64,000 nt of DNA from Hortaea werneckii (taxonomy: Eukaryota > Ascomycota > Dothideomycetes > Mycosphaerellales > Teratosphaeriaceae): NCBI GenBank assembly GCA_037044905.1, contig JBAOKB010000074.1:620001-684000 (forward strand). Direction: 5' to 3'. The notes below the pieces were generated by a model. That model was not told where the DNA came from, did not search any database, and worked only from the letters and a program-made list of their open reading frames with translations. How positions within the stretch are numbered: position 1 is the stretch's first letter; each line of letters starts with the position of its first letter. The translations under genes were made by a program, and so were the position numbers. Below, piece by piece: positions 42,601-51,174 of this stretch.

Positions 42601-42773
42601 AGTGGGAGCAGAATGGAGGTCTAGGGAGATTGGATGGGGATGAGGATGGATATAGGATGGCTGGGGAGAAGTTGGAGTGGGTGGGTTTGGCGGTGAGGGA
42701 TGGTGCTAAGAAGGTGGATCGCGTGACTGTTGGGCGTTACGGCGGTGATGATGCTGTTCGGCAGACTTGCTGA
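39623..42773 (+). CDS. CDC5: Polo-like kinase (CDC5/PLK1 family), five frame changes
   Basis: The mitotic Ser/Thr kinase; single-copy and essential in most fungi. The start at 39623 (MSVHAEPPPPIVTEPHGINY) is preferred to the in-frame 39428. The kinase domain has GSALGKGGFAICHR (Gly loop), LVALKIVKTK (Lys), IVHRDLKTGNLFLD, VGDFGLAAL and CGTPNYLAPEIL. The body then jumps frame: +1 at 40214 (EIL/EKGKGHDEKVDLWAIGV), +1 near 40368 (PEL/SNYQPER), +1 near 40390 (YLRNLVASLLVPEE), -1 near 40500 (SAI/THSAREKAPQWPD) and -1 at 41160 (QLL/AMLKELNISG). Polo box 1 is WVDYSRKHGVGYVMSDGTVG. The 111-nt intron (42237-42347, GTGAGT..AAG) joins CLQ/VHFPDHTKLVLS. The region around FVLQVVEQWEQNGG belongs to the polo-box C-terminus. 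Corrected length 1012, usual for long fungal PLKs. All blocks are kept, so real loss of function is unlikely. Confidence 0.85.
42245..42269. repeat. T11A14 tract inside the polo kinase intron
   Basis: Eleven T followed directly by fourteen A, starting eight bases after the exon end. It is self-complementary and could pair into a hairpin beside the 5' splice site. Confidence 0.9.
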
Positions 42774-43231
42774 TCTTGCGGAGTAAGTGGTTTGGAAAGG
42801 CGTTGGGAATGGTTTGGATCGTGACGATGCATTTACGGGGTTTGGGGGAAGTTTCTGTTTGCATTGCACGCTGCATAGCAAGGCGTTGTTGGATTAAAAA
42901 CTTTCGTAATGCGAGTGAATACCACACCTTTTCAACTATCCAAATTTACGACTTTACCTCGCCTCCTGTCGGACATGGGATTGAAAGGACGAGGAGACAT
43001 TCCTGTCAAGCAACAGAGCTCGGATCTCTTCGTAGGCTATGTGTAGCAGTATACGCTGTGCCAACAGCAACATTGACAAAGGAAAGGCTGAAGAAAAAGA
43101 GAACACATGTCGCTGCAGATAAGGACTAGCATATGTTTGAGTGAGAGAGAAGCAAAAAAAAGTGCAAAAAGAAGGTGCGATGAGCCTTGATCATTGCCTT
43201 TGAAACATCCTGATGGATGAATCGTAGTAAC
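42774..43231. other. Intergenic between polo kinase and tRNA-Lys
   Basis: 3' flank of the kinase (plus) and 3' flank of the tRNA (minus). On the tRNA strand there is no T4 run directly after the gene; the first runs of five or more T are at 43166-43170 and 43154-43161, about 62 and 71 bases downstream. No gene was recognised. Confidence 0.5.
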
Positions 43232-43380
43232 AGCCGAAGGCGGGGCTCGAACCCGCGACCTTGAGGTTTCACTACTCCTAGTAGGCTAAGAGCCACACGC
43301 TCTACCCTGGTGGAGAGTTAGGATCGTGAATCTGAATTGAAGTGTCGTCGTGGTGATGCTTACGATTGAGCTACCCCGGC
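43232..43380 (-). tRNA. tRNA-Lys(CTT) with two introns
   Basis: Spliced length is 73 nt. Acceptor stem GCCGGGG (43380-43374) pairs with CTTCGGC with two G-U pairs; discriminator T at 43232. The D arm is GCTC / loop AATCGGTA / GAGC after removal of a 57-nt insert. The anticodon loop is C-T-CTT-A-A with anticodon CTT at 43290-43288 (lysine, reads AAG). The T arm is GCGGG TTCGAGC CCCGC. A canonical intron of 19 nt (43286-43268) lies after position 37 and folds CTACT/AGTAG. The anticodon stem TGTGG/CCTCA has one T-T mismatch (29-41). Without removing the D-loop insert there is no acceptor or D stem, so the gene needs that insert spliced to work. The insert splits the A box; the B box GGTTCGAGCC is intact. 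A decayed pseudogene remains possible given the mismatch and the distant terminator. Confidence 0.85.
43307..43363 (-). other. 57-nt spliceosomal-type intron in the tRNA D-loop
   Basis: Begins GTAAGC, has CCTAACT with the branch A about 11 nt before the end, and finishes CCACCAG: all the marks of a short fungal nuclear pre-mRNA intron, in the orientation of the tRNA. Its exact removal turns TAGCTCAATC/GGTAGAGC into a standard D arm. It is not at the tRNA-endonuclease position and shows no bulge-helix-bulge. The messenger-type intron of U6 snRNA in Schizosaccharomyces is a known precedent for such introns in a Pol III gene. Confidence 0.75.
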
Positions 43381-44679
43381 GTGCTCTGAAAGCTCGAAGC
43401 TTTCAGGCTTGTTGATGGGAAGTATCAGATTTGTGCGGTATATGTGCGCTTGCGCGCTTACCGAGCTGAATCCGGCCTAGCTCGCCGCCTTTGGCGATGC
43501 TTGCCCCAAGCTCCCTTGCTGTCGCCGTCCCATCGCCCTGGTAGTGCTGTATGGTGTGGTTGTTGCCATGGTAGGTGTTGAACTATCGCGGTTCAATGTG
43601 CCAATCCATCTTTCAATGATGATTCCTCATTCTGATACCTTCTGCATGCTTGCAACAATGTAGATGAACGTTGTTAGGAAGGTTGGAGATGGGAGAGACA
43701 AGTGTCAACCATCCCCCACGCCTCTCAACTAGGCAGCTGCAACGTTGCCGAGGTCACCCTATCAGAGGACGTGCACGACACGCAGGTATCCACTGCAGCT
43801 TATCGAACCCCCTTCCATGTATATGCTTAACGCTGCAGCTACTATTTGCGGTCAGCTATTCTGGATCTCCATGGCCGATGCCGCCTAATGTATGCTCCTG
43901 CAGACTGCACGCGTTTACCTGCTGGACTGATGACCTTCGATTCAATTCGCCTGTGTCCTGTCATCGTCGACCTAGAGATGGTCCAGGATGACAGGTCCCA
44001 ACCATGGTAAATGAGCCCGACAGTAGGTGCCTTGTTGCTTCCATTTGTTGTGATCCAATATCTGGGAGTTGTTAACAAGACAGTCGTTGAGACGTCTGGC
44101 TTGACCTTGATACGGCTTTGATCGATCAGTACACCTGCCCAACACTTGTCTCATTGCACCCCAACAGAGACATACCAACCCCAGGAAATAGCACTGGCAG
44201 CTGGAGAACACATACGGCATCACTTCCTGTCGCCATGCCTTGGCCAAAGTGCTGAAAGGGAGAGACGATACCGGCTTTACCCTAAGAGGAAGGAACATAA
44301 CCCTAGACAACCCTAACGATATTGCGCTTACCCTCAACTCTGTCGTCCACTCAAAGTGCCAATTGTTCCGACTGCGGACGAAGCATGCTGCGATTTACCT
44401 TACATCATGATACGTCTGGGTATCAATCGAGAGTACTTTGTTCTTGCAACTTGATTGACAGTGGTACCTGACGCAGCCAGGAATCTCCGCCGTGGTCCAA
44501 AACAAGTCAGACATTGATAGAACAGAATCTGAAACAACACACAAAGCAGTAACGGTTGAGCAGCAAACCTTCATGGGTGTCATGCATATTTAAAAGGCAC
44601 AGCAGATTCCCCAAATCATGGATAAACACAGCAGCGCACGCAACAGATCCTAGGGACATCACCACACGATCGAAGACCA
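43381..44679. other. Intergenic, no supported gene
   Basis: About 1.3 kb between the tRNA and the small hypothetical gene. The tRNA 5' flank carries an inverted repeat AAGCTCGAAGCTT near 43391. Minus-strand ORFs at 43842-44340 have no motif. Nothing else was recognised except a TATA-like box at 44587. Confidence 0.45.
44587..44595 (+). promoter_or_regulatory. TATA-like box
   Basis: TATTTAAAA, 85 bases before the ATG at 44680, in the right orientation and distance for the hypothetical gene. Confidence 0.4.
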
Positions 44680-45147
44680 ATGGACCAGGCTCAGGTCTCC
44701 GAGTACGACGAGCAGAGAACCCCTCTGGAAGACGCCTTCCATGCGCTTGGCTTCGTATTCGACAGCGACGCGGCTGAAGCCTTCCAGGAATTAGTGACAT
44801 ACTGGCAGCCGGTGGACCGTGCCACAACAGCAATACGAGCACACGCCGAAGACTTCCTCAATGCATTCGGCGATATCTTGTGGCCTCTGGAAAGTGCCAA
44901 GCGGCAGCACCTAGAGCTCGAAGATCCAGATGAAGGCCTAACGTACCAGGAGAATGGTGGTGTTCTCTTCGAGAAAATGGTGCATTATTGTACCATACTG
45001 GCTCCATTGCTCATCAGGAAACCACCAGGAAATGTGAACATCGATGAGGAAGAACTCGTCGAGCGGATTGTGCAAAGAGGAAGGTCTCCTAATCCAGATC
45101 GGCAGCGCGCGGAGATGGACGCTCGTGACGGCTTCGAGGAAGAGTGA
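44680..45147 (+). CDS. Hypothetical acidic protein, 155 residues
   Basis: Not recognised. A single exon starting MDQAQVSEYDEQRTPLEDAF, acidic, predicted mostly helical, with DSDAAEAFQELVTYWQPVDR and LNAFGDILWPLESAKRQHLE as amphipathic stretches, and an Asp/Glu-rich end. No signal peptide or membrane segment. Coding is supported by the long frame in a region of short ones, the codon pattern and a TATA-like box upstream. It could be lineage-specific. An ORF on the opposite strand (44938-45342) overlaps its end and is less protein-like. Confidence 0.55.
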   Translation: MDQAQVSEYDEQRTPLEDAFHALGFVFDSDAAEAFQELVTYWQPVDRATTAIRAHAEDFLNAFGDILWPLESAKRQHLELEDPDEGLTYQENGGVLFEKMVHYCTILAPLLIRKPPGNVNIDEEELVERIVQRGRSPNPDRQRAEMDARDGFEEE

Positions 45148-45386
45148 GGTGCGACATGCGTTGAAAGGGGGAGAGGGGTAGGGAGAGGCCAAGAGCAAAA
45201 ACGGAAGCGAACGCCTAGCGATGCTACCACCTCCATCATGTAGACAGGAAGCCGATGAAAAGGAAAGCCTCGGTCGACGAGACAAGCATAAAAAGCAGAG
45301 GGATGCTTCCATGGTATCATGTCCGTTGATACGTTCATTCATAGATTACTCTGCGGCGTTCATCATAGCTTGGCTCCCGGAGTAAG

Positions 45387-46069
45387 TCATGCGACATTCT
45401 TCTCCAACCACTGCTCCCAGTCATCTTTGGTGAAACTGCTGGAGATACCTCCCTCCACCACACCCTAATCAGAAGTCAGTACACAGCGCGATAATCAACA
45501 TCTGGCTCGCGGTTACTCACGTTGAACAGCACCGTAGGCGTGACATGCACTCCCGTCAACCGATTCGCCTTAACCATCAACTTGATATCGTTCGTGACTC
45601 CATTGCCAGTATTCGTGTTCCCGTCCTTATCCGGCTTATCGGAAACCTCAAGCAAGCCATAAATCTTCTTCTCATCCAGTCCCACGCCACCCGCCACCTT
45701 CGCCAGCCTCTCGTACGTCTTATTCCTCGGCTCGTTGACAGTGTTAGTGTCGAAGAAGTCGGTCTGCTTGTCGAACAACGCCCGGCTAAACTCCCAGAAC
45801 TTGTCGGGATGGGTCTGGAGTACTGCGGCGCCTGCTTCGTGGACGAGCGTGGAAGAGGGATGCCAGGGCTGGATCTGCTGTCGGAAGATGAATTGGACTT
45901 TTTGAGGGTACTTCTGCTTCACCACGGGGAAGACGGAGTCGTAGACTGTCATGAACATCTTCTTGCTGAACGGGCAGACATAATCGAGGAAGAGCTCGAG
46001 AGTGTGCGGAGTGTTGAGTGAGGTGGAAGCGGCCAATTTTTGGCCGGCGAATTTAGGGTTTAAGGCCAT
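45387..46069 (-). CDS. DsbA-like thioredoxin-fold protein
   Basis: Two exons, 46069-45521 and 45464-45387, with a 56-nt intron (GTGAGT..TAG) that joins VLFN/GVVEGGISSSFTKDDW; 208 residues. It starts MALNPKFAGQKLAASTSLNT and has the thioredoxin-fold core LELFLDYVCPFSKKMFMTVY, where the usual CxxC is CPFS (one Cys only), and the cis-Pro loop GVHVTPTVLFN. The fold is that of DsbA/2-hydroxychromene isomerase relatives. Loss of the second Cys argues against a classical disulfide oxidase and for a glutathione- or thiol-linked role, which is inference. No signal peptide, so likely cytosolic. It ends DDWEQWLEKNVA. Divergent to PMS1. Confidence 0.85.
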
Positions 46070-46408
46070 CGTGGATACTGGTACTGATATCCGTGATATG
46101 ATATCTGGTCCAAGTAGTCTGTATGGGGCAAGAGAATAAAGTAGAATCCAGATTGGAGTAGAAGCAATGCATCCATCAATGATGATGATGGTCGATCAAT
46201 GTTTCCCCGCTTGCGTCAGAGTGGGGACAATTCTTTCGGCACCGACGACGCGTCTTCCAGAACGCGTCTATCCTCAGTCAACCTCACTTCATTGGCCGCC
46301 TCACTCAGCATCTCGCAGCCGACCTCAGACGGTATAATCATGGGTCTGTGGGTACATTACGGCTATTGATAGATTAAGGGCATTGCTGCCGAGGAGACGA
46401 ATGGCATA
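46070..46408. promoter_or_regulatory. Divergent region between the DsbA-like gene and PMS1
   Basis: Holds both promoters. ATGATGATGATGG near 46178 is a short microsatellite. No clear TATA box. An upstream ATG at 46340 opens only a short frame and is unlikely to be the PMS1 start. Confidence 0.4.
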
Positions 46409-49314
46409 ATGGGCATCCAGAAGCTTGAGGACGCCACTGTCAAAGTCATCGGCGCGTCGCAAGTGCTTACCGATCCTGCAACCGTAATAAAGGAACTCAT
46501 CGATAATGCACTGGATGCCAACGCCACGGTAATCACAATTGAGATCCATGCCAACACTCTCGACGTAATCCAAGTCCGCGACAACGGGCATGGTATCCCG
46601 CCAGAAGACCGAACGCTCGTAGCAACGCCGAACTGCACGAGCAAATTGGTCGGTTTTCATGATCTGAAGGATGTCGGTGGCGCAACGCTCGGCTTTCGAG
46701 GACAAGCGCTGGCGAGCGCAGCAGAGCTAAGCGGATCGCTTACCATCAGTACGAAAGTCGAAGGTGAGCCAGTTTGCACCGCACTAAAGATCAACAAGAA
46801 TGGCCAAGTCGTTGGTCAAGAGCGGGCCTCACTACCAGTCGGTACCACAGTCCGCATCACGGACTTCATCAAAGCCAACCCAGTCCGTCGTCAACAAGCG
46901 CTGAAGAACGCCGAGAAGGTGCTCAAGAAGATGAAGCAGATGTTACAAGCTTATGCGTTTGCCCGACCCCATGTCCGACTTTCGCTAAAGGTGCTAAAGG
47001 CGAAGAACGAAAAGGTAATTGGGTCTATGCTCCAAAGCCTAATGGCAGCCTGGAAGATGCAGCGCTCAAGATCGTAGGCTCGGCTTGCGTTTCGCAGTGT
47101 GCTTGGTCTGTCGTTGAGGAGCATAGCTTCACAGTGCAAGCTCTTCTTCCAAAACCAGAAGCCGACTCAAGTAAAATCAGTGGTTTTGGACCGTTTCTTT
47201 CTGTAGATGGGAGGCCGCTGTCATCATCAAGAGGCACGTTGAAGCATATTCAGAAGGATCTTTCGTGAATCGCTCAGCGCTGCGGGTCTGGAGAGTGTGA
47301 AGGAGCCTTTCATCTACATGGCGATCGAATGTCCAAGTGCCAGCTACGATCCGAACGTGGAGCCAGCGAAGGACGATGTCCTGTTCGAAGAGCCCGATAG
47401 ACTCATCGGTGTTGTGAGGAAGTTGTTTGGTGAGGTCTATCCCACCGGACACCCATCTTCAGAGGCGACTGCCAGTGCCGTCCAGATGCACACGTACCAT
47501 GCGCAAGAGCCCCAAACGACCTCAGAATCACGGGCCCAGGCACATGATGGCGATGACGATTTCACTACATCTCTTGAGCAGCCCTATCAGAAAATGATCA
47601 GCCAACTGAATGCGGGAGACGTTGACAGCAGGGGAACCCTTCAGCCATGCACGCCCGCCACAGCCGATCACGTCCAAATGCCACAAAGAAGCGACGAACA
47701 CTTTTTGCAAAGATCACCACAATTCCGATCCAACATGTATGGTTGTGATGAAGAAGATCTTGACCTGATCTCTGCCGCCCGCCGACAGGCCGCACCGAAG
47801 CGGATTTGGAGGAATTGCGAAACGCTCGCAGCGATGTCAACGTTTCTAATCCATGGGTGATGGCGAGAATGAATGCAACGTCTCGGCAGCCGATGCTCGA
47901 TACGATGCACGAGACCGGTCTGGAGATGTCAACGAAAGCAAGAGACATGGAACACGCTGCAGAAGGTCGACACAGCGTAGGGTTACCAACTCCACGCCCA
48001 TCTTCTCCCCCGCCACCGAGGGATGAGTCACATGTCTCAGATCATACTCCCAGCACACGTCTGGCTCAAGACGGCCGCATGATTGGCTCATCATCGCTGC
48101 CACTTCCGCAAGCATACACGCCGTGGCATTCGGTTGAGCATGAGGGTCTTTGTGAGCCGCTGCAAGATCAGCATTCGCCGGAGCGGCGACCAGCCTTCGG
48201 CAATGCTCCTCCATTTCAAAGTTCTAACGCGTCAGAGGGCACGCCTTTGCATGCAATACCAGACGCTAGCCAGCGTACTCGACGCAGCCCACCAAAACGA
48301 TTGCAAGGAGACAGACTCAACAGACCTTTCGTCTCACCAGTGATTGGACCGCCTCGCGAGAAGGTCTGGTTTGATCATCTCGAAGAGACTGGGCGTCAGA
48401 AACCAAAGCAAAAGGAGCGATCTAGGCCATATGAGTCTAGCGGACTTGTACGACAAGGCGAAGCGGACCATTCGTTCGATGAGAGCCGACGATCTACATC
48501 GCCATTGCGAAATCGTGACATACGCACATGGATAGGGTCTGTCCAGAATGAATCTGCCTCGTCCATCGTTGAACGTCGAAATTATGGCGGGCTTCAAGGC
48601 ACCAACACTTCTTCAATCGAAATAACAGAGTCGATCCAAGACAACAATGAGAACAGGAGTCCAAGCAAAGGCATGCCGAACACTCACGGATTCGTCCCAG
48701 CGAGCAAGCTCACAGCAACACGCGAGCGTTCAGGCGTCCTTGAAACGGACACCTCTCCCCAACAGAACAAGCGACGTAAAACACCCGAGGGCGAGCCACT
48801 GCATGAGCGTGATTGTAATGCCACCGTCGATGCAGGAGATGCACCCAGCGATGCCGAATTTGTCCCTGTCCGCCGTGCGAGCTCATCCCGACCTGGACAT
48901 ACGCGAGCCAAGTCACGTGAAGTCAAGCGCACAAAAACTTCTCGCCTGCCGCTGGAACGTGTACCACGCGGTCAGGGTATGCACAACGTTACCATCAACC
49001 TCTCCACTTCTACTCGCGAGGTTTCTTGCTGGGCTGGCAGGGTTGACGAGGATCGATCGCTGTTGTGGTACAACCAGCCAGCGGTGGATGCTTACGATGT
49101 TTTCACTCATGCTCCTCCAAATGCGTCCGGAATGAGTACATTGGCAGCACAGTTGCATGAGCTCCTGATCAATCGTGTATCGGATGGCGAAATGGTACAA
49201 GATCTGGGAGAGCTAGTGCGTGAGGCTTTTGCAGCTCGTGAGAAGGGAGATGATGATGAGGACACTCGTGAGCAGATTGATGAAGATATGGCTTCTGCGG
49301 TGCCCTGTAACTAG
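46409..49314 (+). CDS. PMS1: MutL-family mismatch-repair protein PMS1, three frame changes
   Basis: A MutL homologue; with MLH1 it forms the endonuclease complex of eukaryotic mismatch repair. The N-terminal GHKL ATPase is clear: KELIDNALDANATVITIEIH (motif I, catalytic Glu and Asn), VRDNGHGIPPEDR (motif II, DxGxG) and TLGFRGQALASAAELSG (motif III, GFRGxAL). Frames: 46409 to about 47014, then -1 (LKAKNEK/GNWVYAPKPNGSLEDAAL), +1 near 47260 (GTLKHIQKD then RESLSAAGLESV), -1 near 47794 (RRQAA/TEADLEELRNARSD), then one frame to 49314. The corrected length is 968. The middle is a Ser/Pro-rich linker. The C-terminal third (residues about 860-960) has SCWAGRVDEDRSLLWYNQPA and ends in an acidic tail; I do not see the DQHAxxER endonuclease motif, so the dimerisation domain may be the divergent ascomycete form. 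If the frame changes are real the product is only the ATPase fragment. Confidence 0.8.
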
Positions 49315-49697
49315 GGAGGAACGGTTTCTCGATTTGTGTTGCTATATACTTTGCTCGTTGATTTAGCGATGGCGCTGTTGAAATGGCAGGGATTGTGTTT
49401 GATGATATTTCGATACCCCATAAATGCGTATCTCGGAGTAGGTATATGTTAATTCAATTGAGTCTTGTGATTTTGTACCGAGGACCTCGACGTGATTGCA
49501 GGTCGAAGTCGAGCGTCTGCTCAAGTCGTCCTTCACTTTAGTTCAAGTTTGCGCACTGGCCACTTACAGCCCCACCAGAGTCACCTGCTCTGCTTACGTT
49601 CTCGAGCATGTAATAGTGTGATAGCTACCTATGTACCTATATCATACACCCTTGTGACTGAGCATCTAACAATCCCTCCAACACATCTCCCACCATC
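49315..49697. other. Intergenic, no gene seen
   Basis: 3' flank of PMS1 and promoter of the DUF1776 gene. ATACTTTGC and AT-rich sequence near 49345-49450; short TACCTATGTACCTATATC near 49626. Nothing else was recognised. Confidence 0.45.
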
Positions 49698-50927
49698 ATG
49701 ACGGACGCCCAACAACTCTTCGACTATGCGCGCAAGCAATTCGACTCCATTGCCGACGACGTAGAGCGACACTTCGAGCAAGTCGCCGGCCAGCTTCGGG
49801 AATGGATGCCATCCGACTCTCCCTTCGCTGCCCGTCCACCACCCCCGCCTAAGCGCCTTCCGCCTCCCACAGCACTTCAAGCGGCACAGCGATGGGTCTC
49901 CGAGCATCGCGCGCTTACAGCGGCCGCGGTTGCTTTCTTGGTGACCGGATCTATTGGGGCTTTTGTGTTCGTGAAGAGTAGCGAGGGCAAGAAGAAGAGG
50001 CGAGCGAAGAGGAGCACGAGCGGGGCAAGGACGGATGTTGTAGTGATTGCTGGTGCGGTTGCGAATCCACTGACGAGTGCGTTGTACCTGGATCTGGAGC
50101 GGAGGGGGTTCGTCGTGTATGTCGTGGCCAACACGCGGGAAGAGGAACACTATATCCGCACCCAGTCCCGGATCGACCTTCTGCCGTTGCAAGTGGATCT
50201 GACGGATCCCTTCGCTGCTCAGGATCAGATGGCGCGGTTCAAGAACTTGCTGGATAGAGACCATATGGCGTTTGAAGGCGCGGATCCGCATCGACTTAAT
50301 TTCGCGGGACTTATCCTCGTCCCTGATACCCAAGGCTCGCCTGCCGGCATCTCCGACATCAGCTCGGAAGAGTGGTCCGATGCGCTGAACGCTAGAGTCC
50401 TGAATACTATCGCCACCACCCAGCTTTTCCTCCCGACCGTCACCCAGCACAAGGCGAAGGTGCTCCTGCTGACACCTTCGGTCACGCCCGCACTCAAGCT
50501 GCCCGGCCATGCGCTGGAGAGTACCGTGTACGGGGCCTTGGAAGGCTTTACCTCATCTCTTTCCGCCGAGCTGAAACAGCACGATGTCAGCCTGTCACAT
50601 TTCAAGCTAGGGAACATTGACGTGCCATCTATCACCGCTCGACAGAGGAGGGAAGGCGTGCCGAAGCCGTTGTTCAAGGCGACACCTCTCCGTGCGCTGC
50701 ACGATAGCGTCTTCGACGCGCTGGTGGCGAAGCGACCAAGCAGGACATGGCATGTTGGCCGCGGCAGTCTGGCGTACGACATCATTGGTCGGTGGGTCCC
50801 CGCGGGGGTTGTAGGTTGGATGATGGGAGTCAGCAGCAAGCCGAAGGTTGTTCAAGAGGTCAAGGAGGAGGACATGCAGGGTAGCCAGGGCAGCTTGACT
50901 TGGGAGAAGATCGAGCAGGATGGCTAG
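49698..50927 (+). CDS. DUF1776-family SDR-like membrane protein
   Basis: One uninterrupted frame of 409 codons. It starts MTDAQQLFDYARKQFDSIAD, has a Pro-rich patch (RPPPPPKRLPPPTAL), one membrane helix (ALTAAAVAFLVTGSIGAFVF, about residues 72-92), then a Lys/Arg-rich stretch and a Rossmann-like domain: TDVVVIAGAVANPLTSALYL (degenerate dinucleotide loop), LPLQVDLTDPF and NARVLNTIATTQLFLPTVTQ. A later segment YGALEGFTSSLSAELKQHDV keeps the Tyr of the SDR YxxxK motif, but the Lys is Glu (YGALE), so dehydrogenase activity is doubtful. Fungal DUF1776 proteins have no settled function. Probably anchored in the ER or mitochondrial membrane by the single helix, which is inference. Confidence 0.9.
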   Translation: MTDAQQLFDYARKQFDSIADDVERHFEQVAGQLREWMPSDSPFAARPPPPPKRLPPPTALQAAQRWVSEHRALTAAAVAFLVTGSIGAFVFVKSSEGKKKRRAKRSTSGARTDVVVIAGAVANPLTSALYLDLERRGFVVYVVANTREEEHYIRTQSRIDLLPLQVDLTDPFAAQDQMARFKNLLDRDHMAFEGADPHRLNFAGLILVPDTQGSPAGISDISSEEWSDALNARVLNTIATTQLFLPTVTQHKAKVLLLTPSVTPALKLPGHALESTVYGALEGFTSSLSAELKQHDVSLSHFKLGNIDVPSITARQRREGVPKPLFKATPLRALHDSVFDALVAKRPSRTWHVGRGSLAYDIIGRWVPAGVVGWMMGVSSKPKVVQEVKEEDMQGSQGSLTWEKIEQDG

Positions 50928-51174
50928 AAACGAAATTATGATACGCTTCCAAAGGCGTTTTGAGTGGCAATGAGATGAAGCGTTCGGGATCGGGATCAGG
51001 CAGGCGTTACGGTAGATACCATACTCTTTTTACCGACTTTGCTTATTGAGTTCTAACCTGAAGCTTTTTCTGGGCTTCTGTCTCCGTGTCTCATTCCTTA
51101 CCCGCCATCCCTACGCTGATCTCGGTACTTTCCAGCATGTCACAGTTTTGAAGCGTTTTGCTCCGGGGCTTCCA

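Noticed and set aside
49629..50510. 293-codon minus-strand ORF
   Set aside because: Antisense to the intact DUF1776 gene and crossing its start; arises from its codon bias.
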